Below, in pieces: positions 1 through 28,700 of a DNA stretch of 64,000 bases (position 1 is its first letter; each line of letters opens with the position of its first letter). The DNA is from Paralichthys olivaceus (Eukaryota; Chordata; Actinopteri; Pleuronectiformes; Paralichthyidae): assembly GCF_024713975.1 (NCBI RefSeq), contig NC_091106.1, forward strand, positions 15,836,501-15,900,500. The letters run 5' to 3'. A program made the position numbers and the translations under genes. The notes under the pieces were generated by a model. That model did not search any database and had not been told where the DNA came from. It worked only from the letters and a program-made list of their open reading frames with translations.

Positions 1-40
1 GTGTGTTTGCCTCTGTCTGAGCCTTGTTCTTCTGTTTCAG

Positions 41-7312
<7,272 letters not shown>

Positions 7313-8075
7313 TCCCCACAAGGTTTAGATCACCAGTCAGAGGTAGTATTCAATAAAACCATGCAGTTAGATTTGTTTTTAAAGGAAATTAAATATGAAT
7401 TTCATCCTTCCTCTTAGGAGTGTTTTAGATTCTTCTTTTATCCTTCTTTTATTTAGAGAGACAAATCTAGATTGCTATGAATAATAAGTAATTTTGACTG
7501 GAGTGGGTGTTCAGGTAAAGCACTACATTTATACATTCCTATAGAACTATGTGATTGATAATCCCATTGTATGTTTAAAATATGCATATTAACTTAAAAC
7601 TATGTATTTTGATAAATTAAAAGTTAACTTGAGATTTTTTTTTTTGAAGTTTAGAAGCAAATCCCAAGACATGGAAATCATTTTTTAATATTTAAATCTG
7701 AAGAACGCATGATATGTAGACTTCACTTGTTTACATCATTTTATGTTACAGTCTGTCAAGCTTTTAACTCAGTGGAAGTCACATGGAGTTTTGGTCACGA
7801 CCTACGGTGCTTTTATATTATACGTGTACGAATGTTAATCAAGTCATCCTCTCAATGTTTCATATTGTTGTGAAACACGACATTGATGTTTTTATAATGT
7901 GAAAGTGCCTTTCTCTCAAATGTCAACATTATAAGTGAAGACTTGTTTGAAATGCCTCTTGAGATTTTTGTGATGTTATGAATTGGGCTTGTGCATTCAT
8001 GTAAGAAAGACCAGATTTGGGAAATTTAAATAAGTATATAAAATGCAGTAATAAAGAAAATAACTTTGTGTACTG
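7313..8075 (+). other. papss2 3' UTR with two candidate poly(A) signals
   Basis: AT-rich sequence after the papss2 stop. An AATAAA at 7352-7357 would give a very short UTR. A second AATAAA at 8050-8055, before a GT-rich stretch, would give a UTR of about 750 bp. Which one is used cannot be told from sequence. Confidence 0.5.
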
Positions 8076-8089
8076 TATGCTGGAGCAGG

Positions 8090-9900
8090 AATGTTTTTTT
8101 TTCTCTGTGACATCTGTTCAGATATTTATTGCAGTGCTACTGGTTGTGCAACATTGACTTCTGCCTGTACAAGGTGGGTGTTATCAATTTACGGTGAAAG
8201 GCTGAAGTCGACTGGGCAGTGTCACTGTGTGTTCGCAAAGGCAACAGTACAATGTTGCCCTCTGCTGTCAAGAACTGGTAATGGAAAATGCCCCCCAAAA
8301 AAATTGCGGCCAAAGTACATGAATGTAAAAAGGGCACAGTCACTTCGTGTTTCTCGAATAGTGGGTAAGATTGACTACTGCTCCTGACATGAGTTCTTTC
8401 ACAGAGAATCTGGTTTTTCTACCAGTTGTCTGAAATCAGTCCAGATGTGTTAAATGGAAAATGTGCTTCAACCAGCTGCAACCAACAGTGATGGTGATGT
8501 TCTCTGAATTTGTGTAAAATCATCTTTGCCTTTGTTTTACATTGGAAAACACAGGGTGTGACTCTGTACTGGCTTTACCAGCTCGATCTTTTATAAGAGA
8601 TTAAGCCGCTTTCAAATTACACTTAAGAGGTGGTTGAGTGAACTTGACGGACTGATTAATTTTGCCAGTCATTAAGCTTTAAGGGCTTACATTGCGATGA
8701 GGTGAGTTCGCTTCCATGTCGAGAACCAGTCTCCCCTGTAAGAAGCAGATTCCTAATTAGCCTTACGTGGGATCAGATCATTTAATCTGCGATGTTCCAG
8801 GTAACCCCATTTAAATCTGCTGAACTGCAAACTCAGGAAAATCTCAAACTACTGTACATCCAGCACGACATGTCACTGAGAAATGACCAAGATGGCTACA
8901 GGTGTAAATATCTTGTGACCTGCAGGCCAAATATTCATGACAATAGTAGAGACCTATTGTAACATCTCAAAATGTGATTCAGGCCACAACCTATGGAAGC
9001 ACACAAGTCACATCTGTACTGGCATGAAGGCTGGTGGGCAAGGATGCTTATTTCATATGAACATGTTCATGAGCTCTGACAGTTTATGTATAAAATGGTT
9101 TGCACTCATGTTATGTTGCACAGACTTGGGTTGATTCAGGCTTCTTCAGTTCCAGCTGATACACATTTCATGAAATTGTGTTCTTAATAGTCCTGCATTG
9201 CAGATGTGAAGCTCGTGGACGTGAAGCCCTTCTCATCCTGTGGTTGGCTGTCACAATACCAGGTCACAAGAAACGCAGAGCATAGTCATGTGTTCTGACG
9301 TTTGGTGTGAATTCAGTCAAACTCATCACACTCAGGTTTATTTCGCAATTAATCACTCAACTGATTTTGTTTGTCAGAATAGAGGGGAAAACTCACGACA
9401 CAATTTCCCAGAATCCAAAGTGATGTCTTCACATTGCTCCAGTCTGAAAGCGCAGTTAGAAAGAATAAGAAAACCAGTAAGCATCTGGAACTAGTTCATT
9501 ATTTGGCACTCACAAAAAAAATAGAAGGATGAATTGTGTGCATGCTAATTGATTTTCTGTTGGTCAACTGACTGATTTAGTTACAGATTTTTGCAGCTTT
9601 AACATAAAAACCCTGTAAAACCCTGAGAGTTTTTTGGTTCCATCCTCATCATCGACATATTTTGTCTGCGCAACTAAATCTAGAATGTACATATTGGTTT
9701 TACAGCATTAGTCTGGATCAATGACATCATAACATAGGCCATACAATAACCAGTGTAACTCAGGGTTGACTGTGGTTTTGTACATATATACATTATTTTC
9801 CCTCTATAAACATGATGCAGTGCTGTGTGCTGACATGTACCGGGGACATGTCGTCCTTCTTCTCATCACATATGTTAGTGACAGGCTGAACTGACAGTTT
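8090..9900. other. papss2-pten intergenic spacer
   Basis: About 1.8 kb of AT-rich DNA with no splice-supported coding exon. The small ORFs here (for example 8091-8387) show no recognisable motif. No atad1 gene lies between papss2 and pten, unlike in human. Confidence 0.55.
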
Positions 9901-10230
9901 AAACCGCGAAAAGTGACATTATGTTGGAAACTTCCCTTATTACAGCCACACGTGATCACTTTGACAGAAGGGAGCGTCGCGGGCGGACTCATTTTTATCC
10001 TTCCGCGAGCAGCACGAAATTACCCCATAGTCGCTCTCTTCCGGGTCGAACCGACCACACGTGTGAGCGGGCGGGTTGTTCGGCACCTGGTGGGAATTGT
10101 TGACACGTTACTGTTCGATTCCGGGTCCGCTGGTTTTAAAACAGACGTGGGACTACACGCTGAGGGCGGAGGGATATTTTTTCTAAAATCCCAGCCTGCT
10201 CTACCTTCTTTTTTTCCCTCGGTGGAGGCC

Positions 10231-10245
10231 ATGATGGGAGCCTGA
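10231..10245 (+). other. Mini upstream ORF in pten leader (ATG ATG GGA GCC TGA)
   Basis: Four codons followed by TGA in the leader, 655 bp before the pten ATG. From memory, the human PTEN leader has ATG ATG GAA GTT TGA followed by GAGTT. The same start-start-x-x-stop arrangement and the GAGAGTT context appear here. Conservation is from memory and needs an alignment. Confidence 0.5.
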
Positions 10246-10624
10246 GAGTTCAGCTGGAGCGAGAGGAGCGAGAAAAGAAGATGATTCCCCGGGACCGAGC
10301 TGTCAAACCAACCCCTGCCGACTCCTGAGCTTTGTTTACCCCGCATACATTCAAGGTGGAGCCTGTCACTTTATGTTCAGATGTGTTCTTGGCAATCAGT
10401 CGATGACAATGTTGAATCGTTAGGGGCTTTTTGGATCGAAGGAGGCAGCATTAGCTATTGTTGCTAGCTAGCTGTGCTAGCTAGCTGCTTGGCTAGCACC
10501 GTCTGGATACGTGTTTCGGGACCCGGTGAGTCCTCGATCTCGCTGTCGAACGCGGCGGCTGCTGCGACTGAGCCATCGGCCTGGATCGTGTCCGACATCC
10601 GGAGCTGGATCCGAGGACACCTGC

Positions 10625-10771
10625 ATGTATTTGATTCGGGGGCGTTTGCAAGACGAATCGCAGGATCGGGAAAGTCGGGCCTGCACGGAGGAGCAGAGCG
10701 AGGCCCGTCTTTATGATCCAGAGGAAGCCTGTCTAATCCGACCCACAGCCCCCGCTAGCTCTGCGGGCTAG
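10625..10771 (+). other. 48-codon upstream ORF in pten leader
   Basis: ATG at 10625 opens a 48-residue ORF (MYLIRGRLQDE...) ending in TAG at 10769-10771, before the pten ATG and in a different frame. It would be expected to reduce initiation at the main start if the leader covers it. No family resemblance was recognised. Confidence 0.4.
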
Positions 10772-10878
10772 CGACGTCTTCTACGAGGACCTGCAAAGAT
10801 CCACAGAGGGAACGACTGCGACGGACACGAGCCCACGGCCGATTCCAGAAAATCCCGTTTTCATCATTCACCCCTTAA

Positions 10879-19432
<8,554 letters not shown>

Positions 19433-20360
19433 ACTCTTTTTAAACAGGAAAAGAAGAAATTATACACCAGAAAAAAAGGAGAAAACTTGAATATAAACTC
19501 AAAAGAAGAACCTTTGTCCCTTCCCTCCCCCAGACGGCAATAGAATATCATCATGTCAAATGCCAATTTTAGGGAAAAAAAGATAAATATCCTGACCAAT
19601 ATATTGTTTTTTTTATTTTTCTTTTTTTCTTTGGCACGGCCATGTACCATGTGCGAGGTATTGACACTGTTGCCCCATGGGAAAAGGTGCTGTAGCTATA
19701 AAAAAAAAAAGTGTTTATATATATATACATACGTATATGTATATACATATATACATGCATATATAAACAAACTTTTTTTGTGTCAAAGACAATGGAAAGA
19801 GTACCACAATCAGGAGACGGGAGTTGAAGTGTGGGAGAAGTTAGAATGATATACTAGGACTATGCTGCTCCTTCTCCTGTCTAAACCAAGGCCAGTGCTG
19901 CAGTCACTTTGTTTCACTCCCTCTCTTCTTCCCCTCCTCCTCCCTCCTTCTCCTCTCATCTTTTACTCTCCCCCCTCCATCCTCTCCTCCTTCCTCTCCT
20001 CCTTTACTGTGAATGCTTCTTGTGCTCTTTGCAGGCTGTCTCACGTGACTTTTGGCCTTTGTGCAGTGCAAACTGCATGCGGGCAGTGGGTTGGGGGTGG
20101 GTGGGGTTATGAAGAGGCTGTGATGATGTCTAAAGCATTGCCATTCCTGTTCCCACTGTGTATACGTTAAATTATGCAGAACAAGGCATCCCATGTAATT
20201 GTTAATGTTTTTTTTATCCTAAGATAATAAAAATATAATACACAAAACAGCAGGGAGACAAGTGTTTGCAATAATGTCGACACTACATTTAAAGGACAGT
20301 GGTGATTTGCATGTATTGGAATTGGCGTCCATCCCTAATAAATGTATGCAATGTTGTCTT
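19433..20360 (+). other. pten 3' UTR
   Basis: Follows the pten stop. It contains a poly-A tract with a TATATACATA-rich repeat (19690-19770), a pyrimidine tract (19915-20012) and two AATAAA signals at 20226-20231 and 20337-20342. Either could end the transcript. Confidence 0.6.
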
Positions 20361-22500
20361 TTTCTTAAAGAAACCAGCTCTGAGATGTGTCTTCTGCTGC
20401 GTGGGGTTCCCCAGTGCTTTGAGTCATGCTCTGAAAATTACATCAGCGGTTTATGTAATACTCTCCCCTCGCTGTTGGCGGTTAATGAAAATCATGTAGA
20501 ATGAAAATGAATTTTGTAATATGCGTTTGTTGTCGAGCAGCGAGGCCGGCTGAGTCTTTCACTTGACACCGTAGCTGTCAGCTGAAGTCATAACTTTTAA
20601 GTTCCAGACCCATAATCTAAACTTGGGGGGTGTGGTGAATGTGCACAAGCGCCACACTTGATGAGAAAAATGCTGTAAAGCAGGTTGTCGTCACAGCTGC
20701 TGGAGCTCTGTTAACAGTAACTTCCTGCTTTAAAGGTCAGCGCTGCAAATAGCAGGTGGGACCTGAAGTAGGGAAGTGATGGAAGGATTATTATTTAAAG
20801 TTCAACTCAGGGCGAAGAGCCCACTATGGAAAAGATCTAACAGAGTCCACCAGCGAGCTGAGCGTTTGCCTTAATGGCACAGAAAAATCTGTTGATTATC
20901 AAGCACACTGTTGGAGGGTGAATAGTTGGATTTCATTTAAACTTGACTGGTAACTGGATCTTCATAGATCAGATGTAGAACTTCTGTTTTCATATTTCTG
21001 CCAAAGAACTTTACTTTTCCATTCCCTCAATTGGTTTCAAAGCAAACTGAACTCTGAACCCTGACAACAACATTAACATCGGAGCCAAAAGCAGCCTGAC
21101 CTCATACCAAACCATCAGCATAGCGTGCAGAGAGGCTGGTGCTGGTTAATCAAGGCGTTCTTCACATGGAACGAGCAGAGGAAGGAAAGGCTACCAGCCC
21201 AGGAGGGAGGAGCATGAGGCCCCCGGGCAGTCGAGCCTGCTCCACTCGCAGGCTTGTGCGACTCCCCCAAATGAAAGAGTAACAGGATTAACGACCATGT
21301 CACTGTGATAGCAGAGCACAGAGTGACAAGACCCTGGCTAAAGCAGGGCCCAACGTCTCCTGATAATAAAATAAAAGTATGAATTAAACATATATGTTTA
21401 AAAAAAGGTTCTACCCCCAGAGGCAGGCAGTCACATAATCCCCCTCTGCTCTATTAAGACTCGGTCCCCAGCTTTTTTCGTGTTGATAGAGACATCAAAG
21501 CCAACCAGTGCAGCGTCAAATGAGACAGGCTGCAGTCGCAGGGGCCCGACGGTAATTGGCTGAGCTGAGAAGGAGGGAGAGACTCTGCTCGATTAATAAT
21601 GAATGTGCTGTGCTGGGTTGAGAAAGACCAGAGAGAGATGCCTCAGCTCTCCACAGGCAGGCGAGACTGAAGAGAGTGAAGAGGGCCTGCTTTAGTGGAG
21701 CTCGAGCAGGAGAGTCCACGTCTGCGCCTCTGATTGCCCTCCTCATCACATACACAAACACACAGCAGCAGAGGCAGCATCTGAAATATTAATCTAATCA
21801 ATATACAGCTTCATTTGTATGTTTTGTGCAACAGCTCCTCTCAAGGATTGTCTGGTTTTCCTGCATCAACATAACTCTTAGACGATCTTGAGTAACGTCT
21901 CGTCTGTATACATGACCCATTATGTGGGTCATATATTATACATCCAGCCAGATAAAGATACAAAGTGATGGTGTTTATTTATGGCATGAGAAGAAACCAG
22001 TTGGTCCACTTCTTATGTTGGTCAATCCAGTGTGAAGAAAAAACACCAATATAAATAAAAATCATTTGATAGAAAGTCAAAAGTTAAAGTTACAAACATC
22101 AACATAACAGGTCTGATTTTTTTGATTGTAAAACTTGTGACTTATGTAAAAGTATTTTTTTTATGAGACAAATAATTACTCAGTAAATCAAAGCTACAAC
22201 AGTAGATTAATATAACCAGATGAAAAGTCAGTTATGAGATAGAAAATCAAAATCATGAGACAGCAGATCAAAGTTATGAAATCCTCATGATAGTTAAAAT
22301 TAGAAGATAAAATGTTGGATTGTTGTAATATGAAAGTTATAGGTTAGTTATTACTACCACATTTACATGTGGTGTTAAAAAAAATTCTGATGACAGCGCT
22401 GCAGTCTTACTGCACACACCACATGGAAGTACAAATGTAATTGTATCCAAGACCAATCGAAAAGAAAGGAAATACTCGAATTCCTGCCCTGCTGTTATAT
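20361..22500. other. pten-fas intergenic, proximal part
   Basis: No gene, RNA or splice-supported exon was recognised. The small ORFs here show no known motif. Confidence 0.5.
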
Positions 22501-22529
22501 GCCTCCACCAGCAAAAACATGTTACATGA

Positions 22530-22860
22530 GGCCACGGTAACCTTGACATTTAACCACCAAAATCAAATCAGTTAACCCGTGAGTCTAAATGAACTTTTCG
22601 TGCAATATTTGAAAGGATTCTTTTGAGTTGTTAACAAAGCAAAAAAGGGTTTTGTGAGGTCACGGTGACCTTGTCCTTTGACCACCAAATTCAAATCGGT
22701 TCATCCTTGAGTCCAACTGAATGTTTGTATCGAACTTAAGGGAATTCCCTCAAGGTGTTCTTGAGATATCATGTTCACAAGAATGGGACAGATGAGCGGA
22801 TGGCCAGACAGACGGCTGTATACACGGACAGACAACCTGAAAACATAATGTGACCATCGT
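22530..22860. repeat. Interspersed repeat with two diverged copies of a GGTnACC-TTGACATTTGACC core
   Basis: The block GGCCACGGTAACCTTGACAT...ACCACCAAAATC near 22533 recurs in diverged form near 22657 as GGTCACGGTGACCTTGTCC...ACCACCAAATTC. After it come the CCTTGAGTCCAACTG segment and the GAATGGGACAGATG...ACAACCTGAAAACATAATG end. I recognise this as a repeat common in fish genomes, but cannot name the class with certainty. The second copy holds a perfect AGGTCA-CGG-TGACCT palindrome. Confidence 0.6.
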
Positions 22861-24970
22861 CTTCTTTCTTTCTTCTTGTACCTTGAGCAGGACTGAGCGA
22901 GCGGATCTCAGTTGGATCTGAGGAGATCAACACTGGAGACGATCTGAATACGAGACACATTTAGTGCCTGTTGTAAAGTCAAAAAACACAATATTCTAAA
23001 ATAAGAACTATGTCAAAAAATGTACTCAAGTCAAAGTTACGTGATGGAGAGTCACAGTTCTGACTTAGTATTTCACTCATGAAGATGTCTCACCCATAAC
23101 CTTTTTCTGGCAGGAACAGTCTTCCATAGAATCAAACCTACAGTGAAAAGAAAAAAAGCTAACACCAAAATATAGAGATTTTAAGGCCAGAATTATGACC
23201 AAATGAGGGGATGGATGAGTGTGTGTGTGTGTGTGTGTGGTGGTGGGGGGGCCGTCTGGCCTAAAAAGAGAGGATAAGCCCAAGCTGGTAACCCCATTTC
23301 CCTTCCATCTGTTGGTAGCAGTTGTAGAGCATGGCTGCACTCACCAGGACCTGGCAACCCATCCCCCAAGCCCTCTTTCTCTGGCTGACTGCACAGCTGT
23401 GTTGCGTTTGGATTAGGCCAAGAATAAAACAGGAAGTAGAAATTAAACAAAAGCTTAAACACACACACAGAAACACACACATGCACGCACATGCACGCAC
23501 ACGCACGCACACACACACACACACACAGTATCACACAGAAACTGTAACTTACCATAGACTCAGCAGCAGCAGCAGTACAAGTGACAGCCTGTGGAAAAAG
23601 TGCACACACCCACACATGTAGACCAATGTGCTCACACAAATATACTACAGTATGAACAAAGTCATACTCTGCCTCCCACGGATTCACATAAGCCCAGGCA
23701 GGACCACAGGCATATCGTTTCTCTGTGCCCACACTCGTGCTCACACATATGGTCTTTTTACATGCTAAGTGCCTCTCTGCCTCTCCTCTGCTCTTCATGG
23801 TGGTCCGCTGTGGCGGCTGATGAGGAAAACTAGCAAACAACGCTCAATCAGTCTTGGAGCATGCCGGTGTAATGATGCTTATGTGGAAGTATTTTGGTTA
23901 TGAGATGTCACGCAAGCATTTATGCTCACAATGCAAATGACTGTGAATACGATAGAGAAAACACAAGTCACTCCAAATACTTATGCATTCACTTTGAGTT
24001 CGGCTCAGTGGCAGTGGAATATGAAAAACAGCAATGTCCAGAGTTGCAGAAACCTTTAATTTCTTGCAGATTTACACCAGCACATTAAAAATGGAATCCC
24101 TTGTAGTTTTCTTTGACAGAGACAAACAGTGTTTCTTATGAGCATATTATTAATCTTACATGATTTCTGCTGTTGCGATGAAAGGTCAAACTTCAAGAAT
24201 GCCTTACTGGTCAAAGACAGCACAAAACTCATCGTGGATCACATTAAACAGCTTATGAAAGTAGCAGAATACATTAGGTGTTGAATATCATCCTTTTGAA
24301 ACATTTTAGCTTTTAATAGTGTCAGACTATCAGATTAAATCATTGTTCTCTGCTGCTGTGAACCTGGGCTTACTTTCAGCACATCCTCTGCACCGGTTTC
24401 TCTTTTTTGCTTGAATGCACCAAATTAGGCCAACGATAGCACACAGGAACTACGATGAATGAGGAACTGGAAATGGGAAGAAGGAGAAGAACAAGTAGAA
24501 GGAGAAGGAAGATGAAGGAGATGATATGCAGGTCTGCATGTACTGTTCATTTGGAGCAGCCACACAGTTAGTTTATCTGGCAAGGTGCATCTGATGGAAA
24601 TCCATGAAAGTGCTTCTCGTCATGAGTTGGAACAACTGTTAATGAATATAACGGTAAATGTTTTCAGATGTTATTTTTACAGTCAGGACTTGAGTCACCT
24701 AATGAGTCACACGAGCTGCGTTTCTGTGTGTGTGTGTGTGTGTGTGGTTTTGTTGACATGGATATGCCAGCATGCTTGTCAGTCTGAATGTGTGTGTTTT
24801 TGTGTGTCTTCATGAATAAGAGAAGCACATGGAAACACTTACTGTATTGCTGTCGCTCCTGAGCCTTCCCCCCTTTCTCAACACACACACACACAGACAC
24901 ACACACAAACACACTTACCCTCCACAATCACATGGACACCTTTGTTTGTTGAGACCCACCATTGACATGA
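22861..24970. other. Intergenic DNA with dinucleotide repeats
   Basis: Contains (GT)n at 23219-23239, a compound (CA)/(GCAC) array at 23459-23527, (GT)n at 24725-24746 and (CA)n at 24880-24914. The long ORFs overlapping these arrays are low-complexity artefacts. No gene was recognised. Confidence 0.6.
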
Positions 24971-24974
24971 TGCA

Positions 24975-25745
24975 TAACCTAACCCTAACCATAACAGCCA
25001 AGTGTCTAACCCTAAAAACAAGTCTCAAGCTGCCATTTAAACTTGTGGCATCTAACATTTTTGTTCCCCATCAAGCTGTCGGACCCCATAAGTGTAGTGA
25101 TCTCCATGTTTTCATCCTATCTTCACTGAGACCTGTCATTGACACGATGTCTACCCGGACCCTAACAATAGAATGTCTAACCCCAACCCTAACCTTATAA
25201 CCAAGTCAAGCCATTTGAACTTGTTATGCCCTTCATTTTGGTTCCTACAAAGTTGTCAGACCCCACAAGTATGTGCCTGTATGTTGAGAACTTCATCACG
25301 TCATTGAAATTATGCATTGATGCTTAACCCTAACCCTCCCAACTGAATATCTCACCCTGAACTTAATTCCTGAATGTCTAACACTAACCCTCCCAACCAA
25401 ATGTCTAACCCTAACCCTAATGACCAAACGTCTGACCACAACACTAACCTTAAAAACCAAGTCTTTACCCTAAAACACCAATTGGAACTTGTTATGTCCT
25501 TCATGTTGTTTCCTACAAAGCTGTCAGACCCCACAGGTATAGTGAGCGCAATGTTTTCAAATTATATTTGTTGAGAACACTTACGTGATGCATTCCCTAA
25601 ACCATAACCCTAACCCTAATAACCACATATGTAACCCTAACCCTAAATTTAAGTCTTGACCCTGAAACTACCATTCGAACCCACAAAGATGTCAGACCCC
25701 GCAAGAATAGTGATTTCCAAGTTTTCAGACCCGACAGATATAGTA
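24975..25745. repeat. Composite degenerate tandem repeat with telomere-like CCCTAA blocks
   Basis: Clusters of CTAACCCTAACC alternate with a second motif, close to GTCAGACCCCACAAGnATAGTGA, near 25079, 25257, 25525, 25694 and 25726. Other shared words (AACTTGTTATG, CTACAAAG) recur. Units are uneven, roughly 170-270 bp, and diverged. This looks like an interstitial minisatellite, not a chromosome end, because ordinary genes lie on both sides. Confidence 0.75.
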
Positions 25746-28700
25746 ACAAAAGCCTCCCCCCTACACACATAGACATACATGGGTACTTATTCTCTCTGTG
25801 TGATCAATGAAGAGCACATATGTGTCCATTGTACTGAATAATAGTCAACATGCATAGCCAGAGGCACCAAACATGGAAAGAAGCATCCTGGCTTTACCGT
25901 ATGGCTCTACATATATATCCAGCACAGCTTACATTCATGCACACACATATCTCGACAACAGGAACTGGCATTGTGTTGAGCTTGGCTTTCTGTGGCAGGA
26001 ACCTAATGGTGAAAAGTGCTTTTGCTGCAGGGCTTTATGTGTATCAGTGTGAATTTGAGTTCGTTCATAGACTCTATATGTTTAAAAGACTTAAGTTTGA
26101 CAGGCTCTGTTCTCTACCTGACTTCTACACTGAAATCTTAGAGCGGGTGTAATCCTTCCCCCGAGCCTCCTCCTCCTCCTCCACGCTCTCTTCCCTCTCT
26201 CCATCTAGTGTCATCAGGAGGGTAATATGAGGCATATGGCTGCTGATGACAGTCTCTAATCCTCACGCTGATAACTGATAGTTACCCGCGAACTCCTCAT
26301 CCCCTTCTCATCCCAGACCAAGAACAAGGGAGGGAGGTGCGCTGCAAGCGTGTCGGCTGATACTCTGCGCTCGGTCTCCACATCCCTCTGCTCTGTCTCT
26401 CCCAGCTGATAGTCATTATCTGGAATGACTGATGTGAAAAAGCTGATGGACAAGACCAATATTAGTGTTGGTGCTCGAAAGTGAAAGTTAGAAAGGGTGC
26501 TGCAGAGAAGAGAGATTAAAAATCAAATACTGTACTCTTGGAGAGCTTTTGGAGTAAATTTTTCACTTTACCCAGATATGATGCAAAACAGAGCAAAGAC
26601 AGACCCGATAAGTCTTTTTATGGTTTTCATTCAGGCCTGAAACTTTGTTGCAGAAAGTTAGATAAGAAAATTCACATTCACCTTACGTTTTTTATGGTGA
26701 GTCCGAAGCTACAGACAGTTAGCTTAGCTTAGCATTACGACTGGAGACAGAGGGTATAGTTAGCCTGGCTTTGTCCAAAGGTTTCCAACATCCCTAAACA
26801 TATCATGTCTGTTTTCTTTTAAATGAGAACACCAAAGTTGTTTATCAGAACGTCTTTTACAGCAACAAACATTTGGGGCAGGGTGTGTAAAACCAAAAGC
26901 TCAGTTTTTCTGTATAGTATAGTATACATTTATTTAAACCCTCTGACATAAACTTCTCATCTGTAAATGTTTATGGGTGAAGCTATTTTTACCGAATTGG
27001 ATGATTCATCTCGAGAAGTCGTGTGCAATGGAAATTTCTGGTGTTTGTACATACTTGTACAAACAAGTGACATACTTTCCGGGGGCCTATAGTAGATGTC
27101 AGTCACGGGAGTGGGTGAGTGTTGTCCGTCCTCTCATTTCAAGGCTGCCAGTCAGCCAGCCACTCAACCAGCCCTGCAACCAGCCAGCCAGAGCTTTTTA
27201 AAGGGCCTGTGATTTGACAGAATCCCGTGGGGGGACATGGGGGGATTAGGATTAGCAGCTGTTTCCCCTCAAACACTGGAGGAGATAGGCTATAGCTACA
27301 CCACACTGATAGCAAATTAATAGATGAATAGAACATGCATGCGTCGTCTCAGATAATGTGCTAAAGCTCTCCGTTTCATAAATAGCGAGGAAGGTGTCCT
27401 TTTCTTGAACCCGGCTGTGTGGATCTGCTGTCACATACATACTGAGTAGCAACGAGGGAAGAGAAGGCATATTGTGGCCGTGAGAAAGGTTTAAAACATC
27501 ATCACTTTAATCTGGGAGCACAAAGCCAGCTACAGATTATGCTTGTGCCTCTTAAGCGAATCTGCTGCAGATCCGGTTTAGATGACCCCCGCTAACACCC
27601 TCAGAGACAGGGGCTTTTAACCCCAAACAAACACTGATAGGGAACGGCCATCGAATAGGAACACACAACGAGCATTTATCCGCATTCATGGCATGCTCAT
27701 TGACTTTACCCACACACAGCATTTAAAAACACATACATGTAGCTTGCAGCCACAGACAATAACAGATAAACACTCAGGCTTAAGCTGGTTCCACTTTCAT
27801 CCATTTCAGGTTATTAAGCAAGACACGAAAAGCCCAAACTGTTGCGTAGCTAACAGGTTTTGAGATTTAAAAAAAATTACACAACTGCTGGTGTGAAGAG
27901 ACATCACACAAAGAGGCTTGTGTCTTACACTGTCACACTTATACTGCCCAAAGTGAGGATGCTGTCAAGAGTTGCACAAATGAGATTGTCATTCAGAGGA
28001 TGACAGAGAAAAGTTCATTAGATGCTAAACTCCTGCAACTCTGCTGACTTGTGCATAATCTGTATTAAAGGAGCTGAGGCAACACACAGATTTTTCCTCC
28101 ATGTCTTTTAAACTGGAGCGCCAACCGCACAATTAGCTCCCTCTGAGTTAATGACTAGTCTTCTCCATCGCTTATAAAAACCTCAATAGGCCAAAGTGAA
28201 TGAAGAACGCACTAAATTCTAAACCGAGTTGAGTATTTCTTTCACATCTGTCCAAATATTGAACTGTTTCCACTCACATGATTGACATTCCCTGTATAAT
28301 TTACAATATTTTTTAGAGGGTAGCTCATTCATGTTTAATCGTAAATATGCATTATTAAAAGCTATCTACATTGAAGCAGAACTTAACCTTTGCTTTATAA
28401 AAAGCGACAAACGGAAATGGAGAGTGTGGAGAAAGCCAGATAGGAAGAAAAAGGATATGTAAAACCGGAGCGAATTCGATAGCGGTTTGCCACAATACAC
28501 TCGAGACCTGGAGGATGAGTCAGAGAAGGATGGCCATGTCAAAGAAAATTGTAAAAGCGAAAGACCGAGAAAGGACGGGGGAATTTTCAAGCACAAGTAG
28601 AATTCTGTTTGAACTTAGCCCTTGAATTTGAACTGGGAGAATAACATTTTAATAATATCACGATACACAAGTCAGACTCTTGGAAAAGTTATTCTCTGGC

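Noticed and set aside
9913..10245. 110-codon ORF upstream of pten (possible KLLN-like gene)
   Set aside because: KLLN is a mammalian gene on the opposite strand. This ORF is on the pten strand in CpG-rich promoter sequence and has no recognisable motif.
23193..23840. 215-codon minus-strand ORF
   Set aside because: Its composition is dominated by translated CA/GT repeats and there is no homology-like motif. It is a microsatellite artefact.
24975..25745. True telomere or contig end
   Set aside because: The CCCTAA blocks are degenerate, interrupted and flanked by ordinary genes on both sides.
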